NCBI GenBank assembly: GCA_951801955.1
Contig: CATOOV010000001.1
Span: 98,975 to 162,974, forward strand
DNA: 64,000 nt
DNA from: an uncultured Lachnospiraceae bacterium
GTDB taxonomy: Bacteria; Bacillota; Clostridia; Lachnospirales; Lachnospiraceae
Direction: 5' to 3'
The notes under the pieces were generated by a model. The model did not search any database. It had not been told where the DNA came from and worked only from the letters and a program-made list of their open reading frames with translations. This document shows, one piece after another, positions 17,808 through 26,671 of the stretch; position 1 is the stretch's first letter, and every line of letters begins with the position of its first letter. The position numbers and the translations under genes are program-made.

Positions 17808-19275
17808 AGCAAAATTGTCAATAGAAAAACTTGATAGGATCGCAAGAGAATCAATTGAGGAGCGGACAGACCGGGTTGCAAGGCAAACGGCAGGGGAGTG
17901 GGCTGACCGTGACGCAAGGCAAGTATCTGGAGAGAAAAAAATTCGAGCTGCAAGGCAAGGAACCGGAGAAAGGACAGATAACAAAAGGCAGACAGTCAAA
18001 GATAAATCTGATAGAGCAACGGGACAGGCTGTGGGAAAACGACCAGGTACAACAAAAAAACACACAAAATCAAAAAAAATCAGCAGAAAGAAGAGAAATC
18101 AAGAATATGGTGTTCGGCACCATGGGCGCCTTATTTTCTTTATGGCATCCAGCACCATTCTAGAATGTGGGCTAACCGGATGGATCCATAAACAAAGTTT
18201 GGATCAAATATGGGTGTTATTGTTTTTTGGATTTTTTTATTCGGTGATATTTTTTGCTGGATTAGAGCTGTATCGGATTCAGCAGGATTGGTTTTATGAA
18301 AAGATCCAAGATTACAAAAGATTTACGCTTTGTTATATTGTATCCTCCGCGGCGGCGGTATTGTTTTTATTCTTTCCTTCGTTTTCAAAGCCGATCTTTC
18401 TTCTTAGCATGGCAATAACAGCGGCTACCACCCCATTTTTGGGGATGGCGATGGGAATATTTCATGGAATCCTGTATACAATATGCGGGCAGGAAAATAT
18501 TTATGTGCTGTTATGTAACTTGATGCTGGTATTATGCGGCTGTATTGCAATCCAATTTTTGAAAAAAGAAAAATATTACCGCTGGGGGTTATTGTTAATC
18601 TTCCAATTTACCTTCGGCAATGTCATGATTTTTTCCTATCTTCAGACTGGTCAATTAGAATGGAATGTGTTAAGCTATGGATTGTGCAATGGAATTGTAT
18701 CCGCAGTGGGAGCACATTTCTTATACCAGGCAGTTTTGCCATGGCTGCATGTGCCGAAAAAAGTACAGATAGAAAGAGTCTTGTCTGAGAAATTTTCTTT
18801 GGTACAGGCAATTAAGCGGTTTTCGACAGCAGATTATAATCATGCGAGGAAAGTGTCTGAAATTGCTGGCAATTGTGCAAGGATTATTGATGCTGACCCC
18901 TATATTGCCGCGGCAGGAGGATTCTATTACCGTCTGGGAAGGATGGAGGGAGAGCCTTATGTGGAGAGAGGAGTGGCATTGGCAAAAAGCAACTATCTTC
19001 CCAGAGAAGTAATAGATATTTTAAAAGAATATAATGGAGAAAAACGTATGCCTTCTACCGTGGAATCTGCCATTGTACATATCGTGGACAGTGTAGTGGC
19101 AAAATTTGATGTGCTGGACAAGGCGACCCTTTCCAGTTCATGGAATCAGGATGTTATTGTGTATCAGACACTGAATGAAAATTCTGCCGCCGGGCTTTAT
19201 GATAAAGCAGGTTTCAGTATGAATATGTTTCTTAAAATCAGGGATTATCTTTTGAAGGAGGCGAAAAAGTTTTGA
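17707..19275 (+). CDS. 7TM membrane protein with degenerate HD domain (YqfF/PgpH position)
   Basis: 522 residues if ATG 17707 is used; this overlaps phoH by 101 nt and the true start may lie later. Residues 1-130 are charged and repetitive (TGKQTGKQTGAKADK; ARQTAGEWADRDARQVSGEK), then about seven membrane segments (about 140-370), then an HD-like C-terminal domain. Its position between phoH and ybeY is that of yqfF/pgpH, a c-di-AMP phosphodiesterase. The catalytic HD is replaced (GGFYYRLGRM where ALYHDIGKM is expected) and the distal HH by YN (LKEYNGEKRM). The first histidine (NHARKVSEIAG) and last aspartate (HIVDSV) remain. The extracellular 7TMR-HDED part is absent. It is probably not a phosphodiesterase; a nucleotide-sensing or structural role is possible. 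Confidence 0.75.
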   Translation: MKNMKNMRKKKAGTSTGERTGKQTGKQTGAKADKAKLSIEKLDRIARESIEERTDRVARQTAGEWADRDARQVSGEKKIRAARQGTGERTDNKRQTVKDKSDRATGQAVGKRPGTTKKHTKSKKISRKKRNQEYGVRHHGRLIFFMASSTILECGLTGWIHKQSLDQIWVLLFFGFFYSVIFFAGLELYRIQQDWFYEKIQDYKRFTLCYIVSSAAAVLFLFFPSFSKPIFLLSMAITAATTPFLGMAMGIFHGILYTICGQENIYVLLCNLMLVLCGCIAIQFLKKEKYYRWGLLLIFQFTFGNVMIFSYLQTGQLEWNVLSYGLCNGIVSAVGAHFLYQAVLPWLHVPKKVQIERVLSEKFSLVQAIKRFSTADYNHARKVSEIAGNCARIIDADPYIAAAGGFYYRLGRMEGEPYVERGVALAKSNYLPREVIDILKEYNGEKRMPSTVESAIVHIVDSVVAKFDVLDKATLSSSWNQDVIVYQTLNENSAAGLYDKAGFSMNMFLKIRDYLLKEAKKF

Positions 19276-19766
19276 CCCTTACAGTGGAGGAAGAGGTAAA
19301 AATATCCTTTGGCTTTGACCATAAGAAATTGGCAGAGGAAGTAATAAATGCTGCTTTAGAGCAGGAAAATTTTCCTTTTGAGGCAGAGGTAAACTTATTT
19401 TTGGTATCTTTAGAAGAAATCCAAAAAATGAATCAGGAATATCGTAAAATGGACCGCCCGACAGATGTATTGTCTTTTCCCATGATCGAATATGACATTC
19501 CGGGAGATTTTAAAAGGATCGAACAGGATGAAGATAATTTTAACCCAGATACAGGGGAAGCACTTCTTGGAGATATTGTGTTGTGTATGGACAAAGTTAA
19601 GGAGCAGGCAAAGAGCCTGGGGCACAGTGAGAAGAGGGAATATGCATTTCTCATTTTACACAGTATGTTACACTTGTTTGGATATGACCATATGACACCA
19701 GAGGAAAGTGCAGTGATGGAAGATAAGCAGCACCGAATTCTGGAGCAGATGGGAATTTTAAGATAA
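19272..19766 (+). CDS. ybeY: Endoribonuclease YbeY (rRNA maturation factor)
   Basis: 164 residues from TTG 19272, overlapping the previous stop and preceded by GGAGGCG. The zinc site is HSMLHLFGYDH near residues 125-135, with serine replacing the usual glycine of HGxLHLxGYDH; all three histidines are kept. YbeY matures 16S rRNA 3' ends and takes part in ribosome quality control. The order phoH, HD protein, ybeY is conserved in Firmicutes and supports the call. Confidence 0.93.
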   Translation: MTLTVEEEVKISFGFDHKKLAEEVINAALEQENFPFEAEVNLFLVSLEEIQKMNQEYRKMDRPTDVLSFPMIEYDIPGDFKRIEQDEDNFNPDTGEALLGDIVLCMDKVKEQAKSLGHSEKREYAFLILHSMLHLFGYDHMTPEESAVMEDKQHRILEQMGILR

Positions 19767-19793
19767 AAATAGACAAAATTTGGAGGTATTATC

Positions 19794-20954
19794 ATGAGAA
19801 AACGTATTATATACCTGCTGCTTGCAGTATGTGTGCTTAGCACGTCTGTAGGCTGCGCCAAGCAGAAGAAGCAGGAGCCAGAGGCGACGGTACAAGAAGC
19901 CCCGGAAGCGGTCGAAAAAAATGAACCTGAAGAACCAAAAGAGAAACCCCAGGAGGAGGAACCAGAGGAGGCAGAACCCACCCATGAAGGAGAGGCAAAA
20001 AGTTACCTTACAGGTGAATGGATTGATGAAGAACTGGCAAAAAAGAGACCTTTTGCAGTTATGATTGGAAATACGGCGGACGCATTGCCTCAGTTTGGTG
20101 TGTCGAATGCAGATGTGATTTATGAGGTTCCCGTGGAAGGCTCTTATACTCGTATGATGGCAATTTTCCAAGATTACAGTGGTATGGATAAAATTGGTTC
20201 CGTGCGTAGCTGCCGCCACTATTTTATATATTTTGCCAAAGAATTTGATGCTATTTACAGCCATTATGGACAAGCAATTTATGCAGAACCAATCTTGGCA
20301 CAAGACGATGTGCACAATTTAAGCGGTATGGATTCGGATATTGAACCGATTATGTTTTACCGAGACATGAATCGAAAGTCCCCACACAATGCATTTATCA
20401 GCTCAGATGGTATTGTGGCAGGTATTGAAAAAAAGGGATACCGTACAGAAATTTCTGATACCTACAGCGGACATTATCAATTTGCGGAGGATGATACCCA
20501 GGTGCAGCTTCAAGGAGAAGAAGCTTTGGTTGTAAGTCCTGGTTATTTTGTAAACAAACCCTGGTTTGTCTATAATAGCAAAGATGGACTGTATTACCGT
20601 TATGAGTTTGGTGACAAGCAAATAGACGGTGCCAATGACAAACAACTTGCTGTGAAAAATATTTTAATTCAGTATTGTGATTGGTCATATAAAGATGAAA
20701 ATGGATATTTGGATATCAATACAACTTCTGGTGGGGATGGATATTACATCACCAATGGTAAAATGGAAAAAGTAACTTGGACGAAGGCAAATGAAAACTC
20801 ACCTGCACGTTATTTTGATGAATCCGGCAATGAAATTACCATTAATCAGGGAAAAACCTGGGTATGTGTGGTGCGCAACAAATATAAAGACCGTTTTGGA
20901 GTTTATGCAACAGAAAAAGAGTTATCCACGGCAAGAGAAACAGAGACAGAATAG
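19794..20954 (+). CDS. DUF3048 domain lipoprotein (YerB-like)
   Basis: 386 residues. The N-terminus is a lipoprotein signal (LLLAVCVLSTSVGC, lipidated cysteine at about residue 20), followed by a Glu/Pro-rich linker of about 45 residues (EEPKEKPQEEEPEEAEPTHE). The DUF3048 region begins KKRPFAVMIGNTADALPQFG and contains SVRSCRHYFIYFAKEFDA, typical of YerB family proteins. The function is unknown; it is anchored on the outer face of the membrane. It has its own ribosome binding site (TTGGAGG) 27 nt after ybeY and is followed closely by a flippase. Confidence 0.85.
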   Translation: MRKRIIYLLLAVCVLSTSVGCAKQKKQEPEATVQEAPEAVEKNEPEEPKEKPQEEEPEEAEPTHEGEAKSYLTGEWIDEELAKKRPFAVMIGNTADALPQFGVSNADVIYEVPVEGSYTRMMAIFQDYSGMDKIGSVRSCRHYFIYFAKEFDAIYSHYGQAIYAEPILAQDDVHNLSGMDSDIEPIMFYRDMNRKSPHNAFISSDGIVAGIEKKGYRTEISDTYSGHYQFAEDDTQVQLQGEEALVVSPGYFVNKPWFVYNSKDGLYYRYEFGDKQIDGANDKQLAVKNILIQYCDWSYKDENGYLDINTTSGGDGYYITNGKMEKVTWTKANENSPARYFDESGNEITINQGKTWVCVVRNKYKDRFGVYATEKELSTARETETE

Positions 20955-20978
20955 TAATAAGTTTTTTGAGGGATTTCT

Positions 20979-22634
20979 ATGAGTAAAAAGAGAAAAAGCG
21001 AATCCAATTTTCTGGTACAAGGTTCTATTTTGGCAGTTGCTTCCATTATCAGCCGAATTATAGGATTGTTGTACCGGATTCCCTTAAAATCAATTATTGG
21101 TGATATTGGAAATGATTATTACGGTACGGCTATGGAGATTTACAGTATCTTGCTGTTGATTTCTTCTTATAGCCTTCCAGTAGCTGTATCTAAATTGGTA
21201 TCGGCAAGATTGGCAAAAGGGCAGAGGAAAAATGCATACCGTATTTTTAAAGGGGCTCTCTTGTTTGCTCTGGTTTCAGGAACGGCAGCGGGGCTGATTG
21301 TGTATTTTGGGGCAGGGTTTATCACGACTTATGTGGTAAATACCCCCTTAAGTATTTTTGCCTTGGAAGTACTGTCCCCTACGCTGTTAGTAGTGGCAGT
21401 AGTAGGTGTAATCCGGGGGTTTTTCCAGGGAATGGGAACTATGATGCCCAGTGCTTTTTCTCAGTTAGTGGAACAGATTGTGAATGCTGTTGTCAGCGTG
21501 GTATCTGCATATATGCTGTACCAGCGCGGAGCAAAAATTGGTGCAGTCCTTGGGAATCCTGCTACTTATGCTGAGGCATACGGCGCTGCCGGAGGTACAT
21601 TTGGTACATTTTTGGGTTCCATTGCAGCGTTAGTAATTACTTTGCTTGTATTTTTTGTATATCGTCCAGTATTTCAGCAGATGATTTCAAAAGATAAGGG
21701 AAAGAATGTTGAGAGTTATGGCAGGATTTTCAGTATTTTGCTCCTAACAATTTTACCGGTGCTTCTTAGTACTACGATATATAATATCACTTCCTTTTTG
21801 GATACCAGCGTATTTAAGCAGATTGCAGCTTCCCAGGGATACAAGGCAAAAGATTACAGTGTTATGTGGGGGGTATATGTTGGAGAATATAAGGTATTGA
21901 CGAATGTACCAATTGCAATTGCATCATCCATAGCTGCTTCCAGCGTTCCCAGCTTGTCCACCGCATTTGCAGCAAAAGATATCCCACAGGTAAAACGGAA
22001 AGTGGCATATTCGATACGTTTTATTATGATGATTGCCATTCCATGCGCTGTTGGCATGGGTGTGCTTGCTTCCCCGATTCTTCAGCTTTTATTTCAAGAC
22101 GACCGGGAAATGCCGGAACGGATGATGCAGATTGGTGCAGTTTCCATTATTTTCTATTCTCTTTCTACCTTGAGCAATGGCATTCTGCAAGGAATCAACC
22201 GAATGAATGTCCCTGTAAAAAATGCAGTTATTACATTGATATTACATATGGGGGTTTTGGTAGCTCTGATGTATGGTTTAAATTGGAATATTTACGCTGT
22301 GGTGTGTGCTAACACATTCTTTTCCTTTATGATGTGTATTTTAAACGGGCTGGCAATTCACAAATATCTTCGATATCATCAGGAGGTACTGCGAACGTTT
22401 GTAATTCCAGGGATCTGTGCGGCAGTTATGGGTGGAGTCGTGTATGGGGTATATTATTTTGTGATGAATACATCTAAAATCAATGCCCTTGCAACCATTG
22501 TCTCCATTGTATCAGGAGTCTGTGTCTATGGGGTGCTGTTATTGTTATTGCGCGGATTGCGAGAAAAGGAATTGCGTAGCTTCCCTATGGGAAGCCTGAT
22601 TATTAAAATCGCAAAGAAACTGCATTTGATGTGA
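20979..22634 (+). CDS. Polysaccharide/lipid flippase of the MOP superfamily (SpoVB/MurJ-like)
   Basis: 551 residues with about 14 membrane segments. The N-terminus NFLVQGSILAVASIISRIIG followed by LYRIPLKSIIG is characteristic of the SpoVB/YtgP polysaccharide-transporter branch. Such proteins flip lipid-linked cell-wall or spore-cortex precursors across the membrane; assigning it as SpoVB rather than a MurJ-like Amj/YtgP substitute is not possible from sequence alone. It starts 24 nt after the DUF3048 gene and is followed by a terminator. Confidence 0.85.
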   Translation: MSKKRKSESNFLVQGSILAVASIISRIIGLLYRIPLKSIIGDIGNDYYGTAMEIYSILLLISSYSLPVAVSKLVSARLAKGQRKNAYRIFKGALLFALVSGTAAGLIVYFGAGFITTYVVNTPLSIFALEVLSPTLLVVAVVGVIRGFFQGMGTMMPSAFSQLVEQIVNAVVSVVSAYMLYQRGAKIGAVLGNPATYAEAYGAAGGTFGTFLGSIAALVITLLVFFVYRPVFQQMISKDKGKNVESYGRIFSILLLTILPVLLSTTIYNITSFLDTSVFKQIAASQGYKAKDYSVMWGVYVGEYKVLTNVPIAIASSIAASSVPSLSTAFAAKDIPQVKRKVAYSIRFIMMIAIPCAVGMGVLASPILQLLFQDDREMPERMMQIGAVSIIFYSLSTLSNGILQGINRMNVPVKNAVITLILHMGVLVALMYGLNWNIYAVVCANTFFSFMMCILNGLAIHKYLRYHQEVLRTFVIPGICAAVMGGVVYGVYYFVMNTSKINALATIVSIVSGVCVYGVLLLLLRGLREKELRSFPMGSLIIKIAKKLHLM

Positions 22635-22700
22635 TTAAAAGACTTAAAACATTGTAAGATTCTCTGAAGCGAGCCTACAATGTTACTAATTACAGAAATG

Positions 22701-22744
22701 AGAAGGGTATGATGCCAGATAGTAATTTGTACCCTTCTTTTTTG
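22701..22744 (+). terminator. Terminator after the flippase gene
   Basis: AGAAGGGTA (22701-22709) pairs with TACCCTTCT (22730-22738), followed by a run of six T. A second weaker pairing (AACATTGTA / TACAATGTT) lies just before it. Confidence 0.75.
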
Positions 22745-22848
22745 TATAGCAAGTTTTGGGGGTCAAATAATAACTGGACTATTTATACAAAAAACGTGGA
22801 AAATCCACAGGAATCTTTGTAAAAAATGACTTGTCAGATACAATATAA

Positions 22849-22876
22849 TTGACAAAACTTGTAAAAGTGTTAAAAT
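22849..22876 (+). promoter_or_regulatory. Promoter in front of the Fur-family remnant
   Basis: TTGACA at 22849-22854, a 16-nt spacer, TAAAAT at 22871-22876. Immediately downstream, TTAGAA (22882-22887) and TTCTAA (22897-22902) form a 21-bp palindrome-like site that could be the operator of a Fur/PerR-type regulator. The promoter could now serve the downstream chemoreceptor gene. Confidence 0.6.
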
Positions 22877-22928
22877 AAATTTTAGAATTAAAATAGTTCT
22901 AATATGTATTTAATAATTAAGGAGTATT

Positions 22929-23074
22929 ATGACAAAAAATGCCAAGTATATTTTAGATATTATCAACAATTCAAAAGATCATTTAACAACAGAACAAATG
23001 ATTTGAAAATAAGTTATATTTGTCCCGAATGTTTGAGTCGAAATAAAGAACTAGAAAAAATAAATGATTCTTAG
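22929..23074 (+). pseudogene. Internally deleted Fur/PerR-family regulator
   Basis: After a good ribosome binding site (AAGGAG) ATG 22929 opens MTKNAKYILDIINNSKDHLT and TEQM, the start of a Fur-family winged helix. The frame then hits TGA at once. Shifting frame at the junction gives DLKISYICPECLSRNKELE and onward to a stop at 23072-23074, which matches the C-terminal end of clostridial Fur/PerR proteins including a CxxC zinc ligand pair. About 90 or more central codons are missing (family length about 140). This is therefore a deletion remnant. Recognition is from pattern memory. Confidence 0.7.
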
Positions 23075-23179
23075 GACTATTGCACGGGTACAGAAAAATT
23101 CATACGTTTTGCATATGTGTCTACCCTGCTGCAAACGCACATGAGCATTCTTGGACTATTTGAAAGGACAGAGGATATT

Positions 23180-24613
23180 ATGATATTAGGAAAAAAAGAT
23201 TCAAATGCTGCCATAGAATCTATTTCCAAATTGGTAGATATGCCATATAAGCCCGCAAATGGGGAATTAAATAACATCCATCAGCGTTTGATGAATGGCA
23301 GGAAAGAATTTGAACAAGCTGTGACAAAAACGATGGATGCAGTGATACATATGAGTTCTATGGATTTGACATTGGAAACAAATGTTGCCACTGTGGAACA
23401 GATTAACACTTCAATTTCGGATGCTGTAGAAAATATCAGTGAGTCGGCTGACCTTACAGCAAATATTGCTTCTGAAGTTTCCAAAGCACATGAAAATCTG
23501 ACAACAGCAATCATCAATGTTTCTGATGAATCGGCAAATATAATGGAAGAAATCCATCAGTGCGAGAAAGAACTTACCTCTATTTCAGGACTTTCTTCTA
23601 CTGCTATTTCTACCGCAAGGGATATGAAAGAGGATATCTATGGATTACTTGAGATTATCCAAAAAATGAATGAGGCAGTGGGAGCTGTTAATGCAATTTC
23701 TACCCAAACAAATCTCTTGGCATTAAATGCATCAATCGAAGCGGCGCGTGCCGGGGAGGCGGGAAGGGGTTTTTCAGTTGTGGCAGAAGAAATCCGTAAA
23801 CTTGCAGATGAAACAAAATCTTTGACAGGAAGAATGGGAGCTTTTTTGAATAGTATTCAAGAGGCTTCAAAGAAAAGTTCTGAAAGTGTAGATACAACTG
23901 TATCTGAATTAGAACATATCAATAACAATATTCAAAATGTATGGAAGATTACCGGCAATAACCGGACGAGCATGAACCATATTACAGATTCTGTCTCTTC
24001 ATTGGCTGCTGTCAGTGAGGAGGTCAGCAGTTCTATGAATGAGCTGGATACACAGATGCAGCATGTCAACGGACAATGCCAGTCATTGAAAGAAGATACT
24101 GAGTCGCTTGCAATTTCCAGCCATTCAATTGCAGAAATTGTAGAACCCTCGAAAGAAATTGAAAAACATTTGGATGAGTCAACTAAAATTATGGGAACTA
24201 TGGCACAAGATGCATTTTATATGCTGGATAACCAGGTTATCATAAATTGTCTGAACAATGCAATTAGTACACATCATAATTGGCTTGGCACTTTGAAAGA
24301 AATTGCACAGACTGGAAAATTAAAAGTATTGCAGACAGACCATGCAAAATGTGGTCTTGGTCATTTCTATTATGCTTTTAAGCCTTTAAATCCAAAAATT
24401 TCAGAAATTTGGAATACTCTTGGTGATAAGCACAAAACATTCCATTTATATGGTACAGAAATGATCTCTGCTGTCCGTGCTGGACGCACGGAGGAATTAC
24501 AGCAAATATATGAAAAAGCAGAAGTATGTTCCAAAGATTTGATATCAGATTTTCATACCATCATACAAATCATTGAGTCATTGACAAAAGATCAGGTCAG
24601 AATTTTTGAATAA
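23180..24613 (+). CDS. Cytoplasmic chemoreceptor with C-terminal CZB zinc-binding domain
   Basis: 477 residues from ATG 23180 (GGACAGAGG upstream); an earlier GTG in frame at 23117 has no clear binding site. There is no membrane segment, so this is a soluble receptor. The MCP hairpin tip [20 protein letters not shown] is at about 173-192. The C-terminal region (about 355-450) has the CZB pattern: HHNW, then [12 protein letters not shown], then HKTFHLYG, giving the His/Cys zinc ligands. CZB receptors sense zinc or oxidants such as hypochlorous acid. The adjacent Fur/PerR-type remnant makes a redox or metal link attractive, though only by context. Confidence 0.9.
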   Translation: MILGKKDSNAAIESISKLVDMPYKPANGELNNIHQRLMNGRKEFEQAVTKTMDAVIHMSSMDLTLETNVATVEQINTSISDAVENISESADLTANIASEVSKAHENLTTAIINVSDESANIMEEIHQCEKELTSISGLSSTAISTARDMKEDIYGLLEIIQKMNEAVGAVNAISTQTNLLALNASIEAARAGEAGRGFSVVAEEIRKLADETKSLTGRMGAFLNSIQEASKKSSESVDTTVSELEHINNNIQNVWKITGNNRTSMNHITDSVSSLAAVSEEVSSSMNELDTQMQHVNGQCQSLKEDTESLAISSHSIAEIVEPSKEIEKHLDESTKIMGTMAQDAFYMLDNQVIINCLNNAISTHHNWLGTLKEIAQTGKLKVLQTDHAKCGLGHFYYAFKPLNPKISEIWNTLGDKHKTFHLYGTEMISAVRAGRTEELQQIYEKAEVCSKDLISDFHTIIQIIESLTKDQVRIFE

Positions 24614-24655
24614 AATTGAAAAAATAGCAGATACTACCATAAAAAGGAGTTAGCA

Positions 24656-25063
24656 ATGAAAAAAACATGTAGTATCCGCTTATTGGTAGCTGGAGTTATT
24701 TTGACAGCTTTCGTCTGTGTTATTATGGGATTCTTTTTTGGGACCCAGAAAAAATGGAAGACTTATGAAAAGCATATTGTTATGCTTGAGCAGGAAAACG
24801 ACAATCTTTTGGCACAAAAAGAAAAAATAGAAACAGAGAAAGAACTCGCAGAAAGTCTAAATGTAGTTGAGCCATATAAATATGTATTGCTGGCAGAAGA
24901 AGGATATGTTGCCGTTTACCGTTCCGACAGAAAAACATTGTATGCCTCAACAGATATTCTTTTAGAAAACCTTCCAGAAGAATTACAACAGGAGATCCAG
25001 ACAGGAAAATTAATTGGAAGTGAGGAACAGCTTTATAATTTTCTTGAAAACTATTCCAGTTAA
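24656..25063 (+). CDS. Membrane-anchored protein with coiled coil, possibly BofC-like
   Basis: 135 residues: a short basic start, one membrane segment (about 9-30, LLVAGVILTAFVCVIMGFFF), a coiled coil (about 38-68, EQENDNLLAQKEKIETEKEL), and a small C-terminal domain (about 72-135) with YVLLAEEGYVAVYRSDRKTL. That domain recalls the C-terminal half of BofC-type sporulation proteins, but I am not certain. AAAAGGAG precedes the start. It lies 42 nt after the CZB receptor. Confidence 0.6.
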   Translation: MKKTCSIRLLVAGVILTAFVCVIMGFFFGTQKKWKTYEKHIVMLEQENDNLLAQKEKIETEKELAESLNVVEPYKYVLLAEEGYVAVYRSDRKTLYASTDILLENLPEELQQEIQTGKLIGSEEQLYNFLENYSS

Positions 25064-25160
25064 TGAAAAAATCCATGGAATCAATTGCGTTTGATGGGTT
25101 GTATATAGGCATATTAAGTCAAAAAACCATATCTAAACCAAACAAAAGGGAAAAACAATT

Positions 25161-26438
25161 ATGAGCAGACGATTTGATGTAATTATTGTAGGGGCAGGTG
25201 CCTCTGGGCTTACTGCTGGCATTCAGGCGGCAAGAATGGGAGCACACGTTCTTATACTAGAACATATGGAGAAGGCTGGAAAGAAAATTTTAGCGACTGG
25301 GAATGGAAAATGCAATTTTACCAACGAAAAGCAGGGTATTGCCTATTATAATGGCAAGAACCCTGCCTTTGTATTGCCTGTTTTTCGCCAATTTGGCGTG
25401 ACAGAGACATTACGGTTTTTTGAAGAGTTGGGAATTTATCCACAGAATTTAAGAGAAGGGTGTTATTATCCAGCCAGTGGACAAGCGGCGTCCATAGTAG
25501 AAGTGCTGTTGATGGAATGTAAACGGTTGGAGGTAAGAATTTTATATAATGTAGGGATCCGTGAGATCCGCCAGGAAGCGGAAGATTTTTCTTTTCACAC
25601 CAAACAAGGGATTTTTGAAAGCAGGAGCTGCATTATTGCCACTGGCGGAAAAGCTGCAAAGAAAACTGGCAGTGATGGAAGTGGATTTTTATATGTTGCA
25701 AATTTGGGACATACTTTGACAGATATGGTACCTGCACTTGTACAAATGCAGGGAAAACAGTCATTTTTGAAAGAGATTGCAGGAATTCGCGCAAAAGGAA
25801 AGATCACTCTTTACATAGAGAATCGAAAAGTTGCCCAAGATTGTGGTGAACTGCAGATGACAGAGTTTGGTGTTTCTGGAATTCCAGCTTTCCAGGTCAG
25901 CCGTTATGCCTCCTATGGTTTGCTTCAAGGGAAGAGACTTTTTGTGATTTTGAATTTTTTGCCTCAATTTTCCAAGAGGCAAACGGTAGATTTGATAAAA
26001 AAACGTTTTTTGACATATGGGAAGGGAAAAACAGCGGAACAGGCATTGGTAGGTTTATTTCCAAGAAAATTAATTTCTGTATTTTTAACGGAAGCCAATA
26101 TCCCACTTGGAAAGAAGTCCCAAAACTGCAGTGAAAAAGATCTTATCAACCTTGCACAAGTGATACAGTCCCTGCGAGTTGATATTATCGGAACCAAAGG
26201 TTTTGACAATGCCCAGGTAACGGCAGGCGGTATAGATACAGATGAAATCAATCCCACAACCATGGAATCCCGTTTCGTTCCAGGACTTTTTTTTGCTGGG
26301 GAAGTCGTTGATATTGATGGAATGTGTGGTGGTTATAACCTGCAGTGGGCATGGTCCAGTGGAACAGTTGCAGGAATTGCAGCGGTTCAAAGAATGGAAA
26401 AAGCAGAAAAAACTTTTCAAACGCATGAAAGTCTTTAA
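25161..26438 (+). CDS. NAD(P)/FAD-dependent oxidoreductase, HI0933/YhiN family
   Basis: 425 residues. The N-terminal dinucleotide-binding fold is IIVGAGASGLTAGIQAARMG with ILEHMEKAGKKILATGNG, then GKCNFTN, the family signature. The C-terminal end has the second FAD contact VPGLFFAGEVVDIDGMCGG. In Lachnospiraceae and relatives this family includes BaiN-like flavoproteins of bile-acid pathways, but no bai genes are nearby, so a substrate cannot be named. Cytosolic flavoprotein. Confidence 0.85.
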   Translation: MSRRFDVIIVGAGASGLTAGIQAARMGAHVLILEHMEKAGKKILATGNGKCNFTNEKQGIAYYNGKNPAFVLPVFRQFGVTETLRFFEELGIYPQNLREGCYYPASGQAASIVEVLLMECKRLEVRILYNVGIREIRQEAEDFSFHTKQGIFESRSCIIATGGKAAKKTGSDGSGFLYVANLGHTLTDMVPALVQMQGKQSFLKEIAGIRAKGKITLYIENRKVAQDCGELQMTEFGVSGIPAFQVSRYASYGLLQGKRLFVILNFLPQFSKRQTVDLIKKRFLTYGKGKTAEQALVGLFPRKLISVFLTEANIPLGKKSQNCSEKDLINLAQVIQSLRVDIIGTKGFDNAQVTAGGIDTDEINPTTMESRFVPGLFFAGEVVDIDGMCGGYNLQWAWSSGTVAGIAAVQRMEKAEKTFQTHESL

Positions 26439-26582
26439 GCCTGAATAAAAAGCGGTATGTAATCGGTACAAATCCAGAAAAACATCTGGAGCAGATTATA
26501 AATTTATAAAAATTTATTAGTTGTATGGGTTTGATTGATAAACACATTCGTGCGTTTGTCGTAAAGACATGTAGGAAATAAC

Positions 26583-26610
26583 TTGTATAAATTCCAAAAA
26601 GTGATATAAT
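26583..26610 (+). promoter_or_regulatory. Promoter of the second FAD protein gene
   Basis: TTGTAT at 26583-26588, a 16-nt spacer, and a perfect TATAAT at 26605-26610, about 60 nt before the start at 26672. Confidence 0.5.
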
Positions 26611-26671
26611 CTGATATGTATGATCCGATACAACTTGAAAATTATGACACAAAATGGAGGGAAAGCGGATT

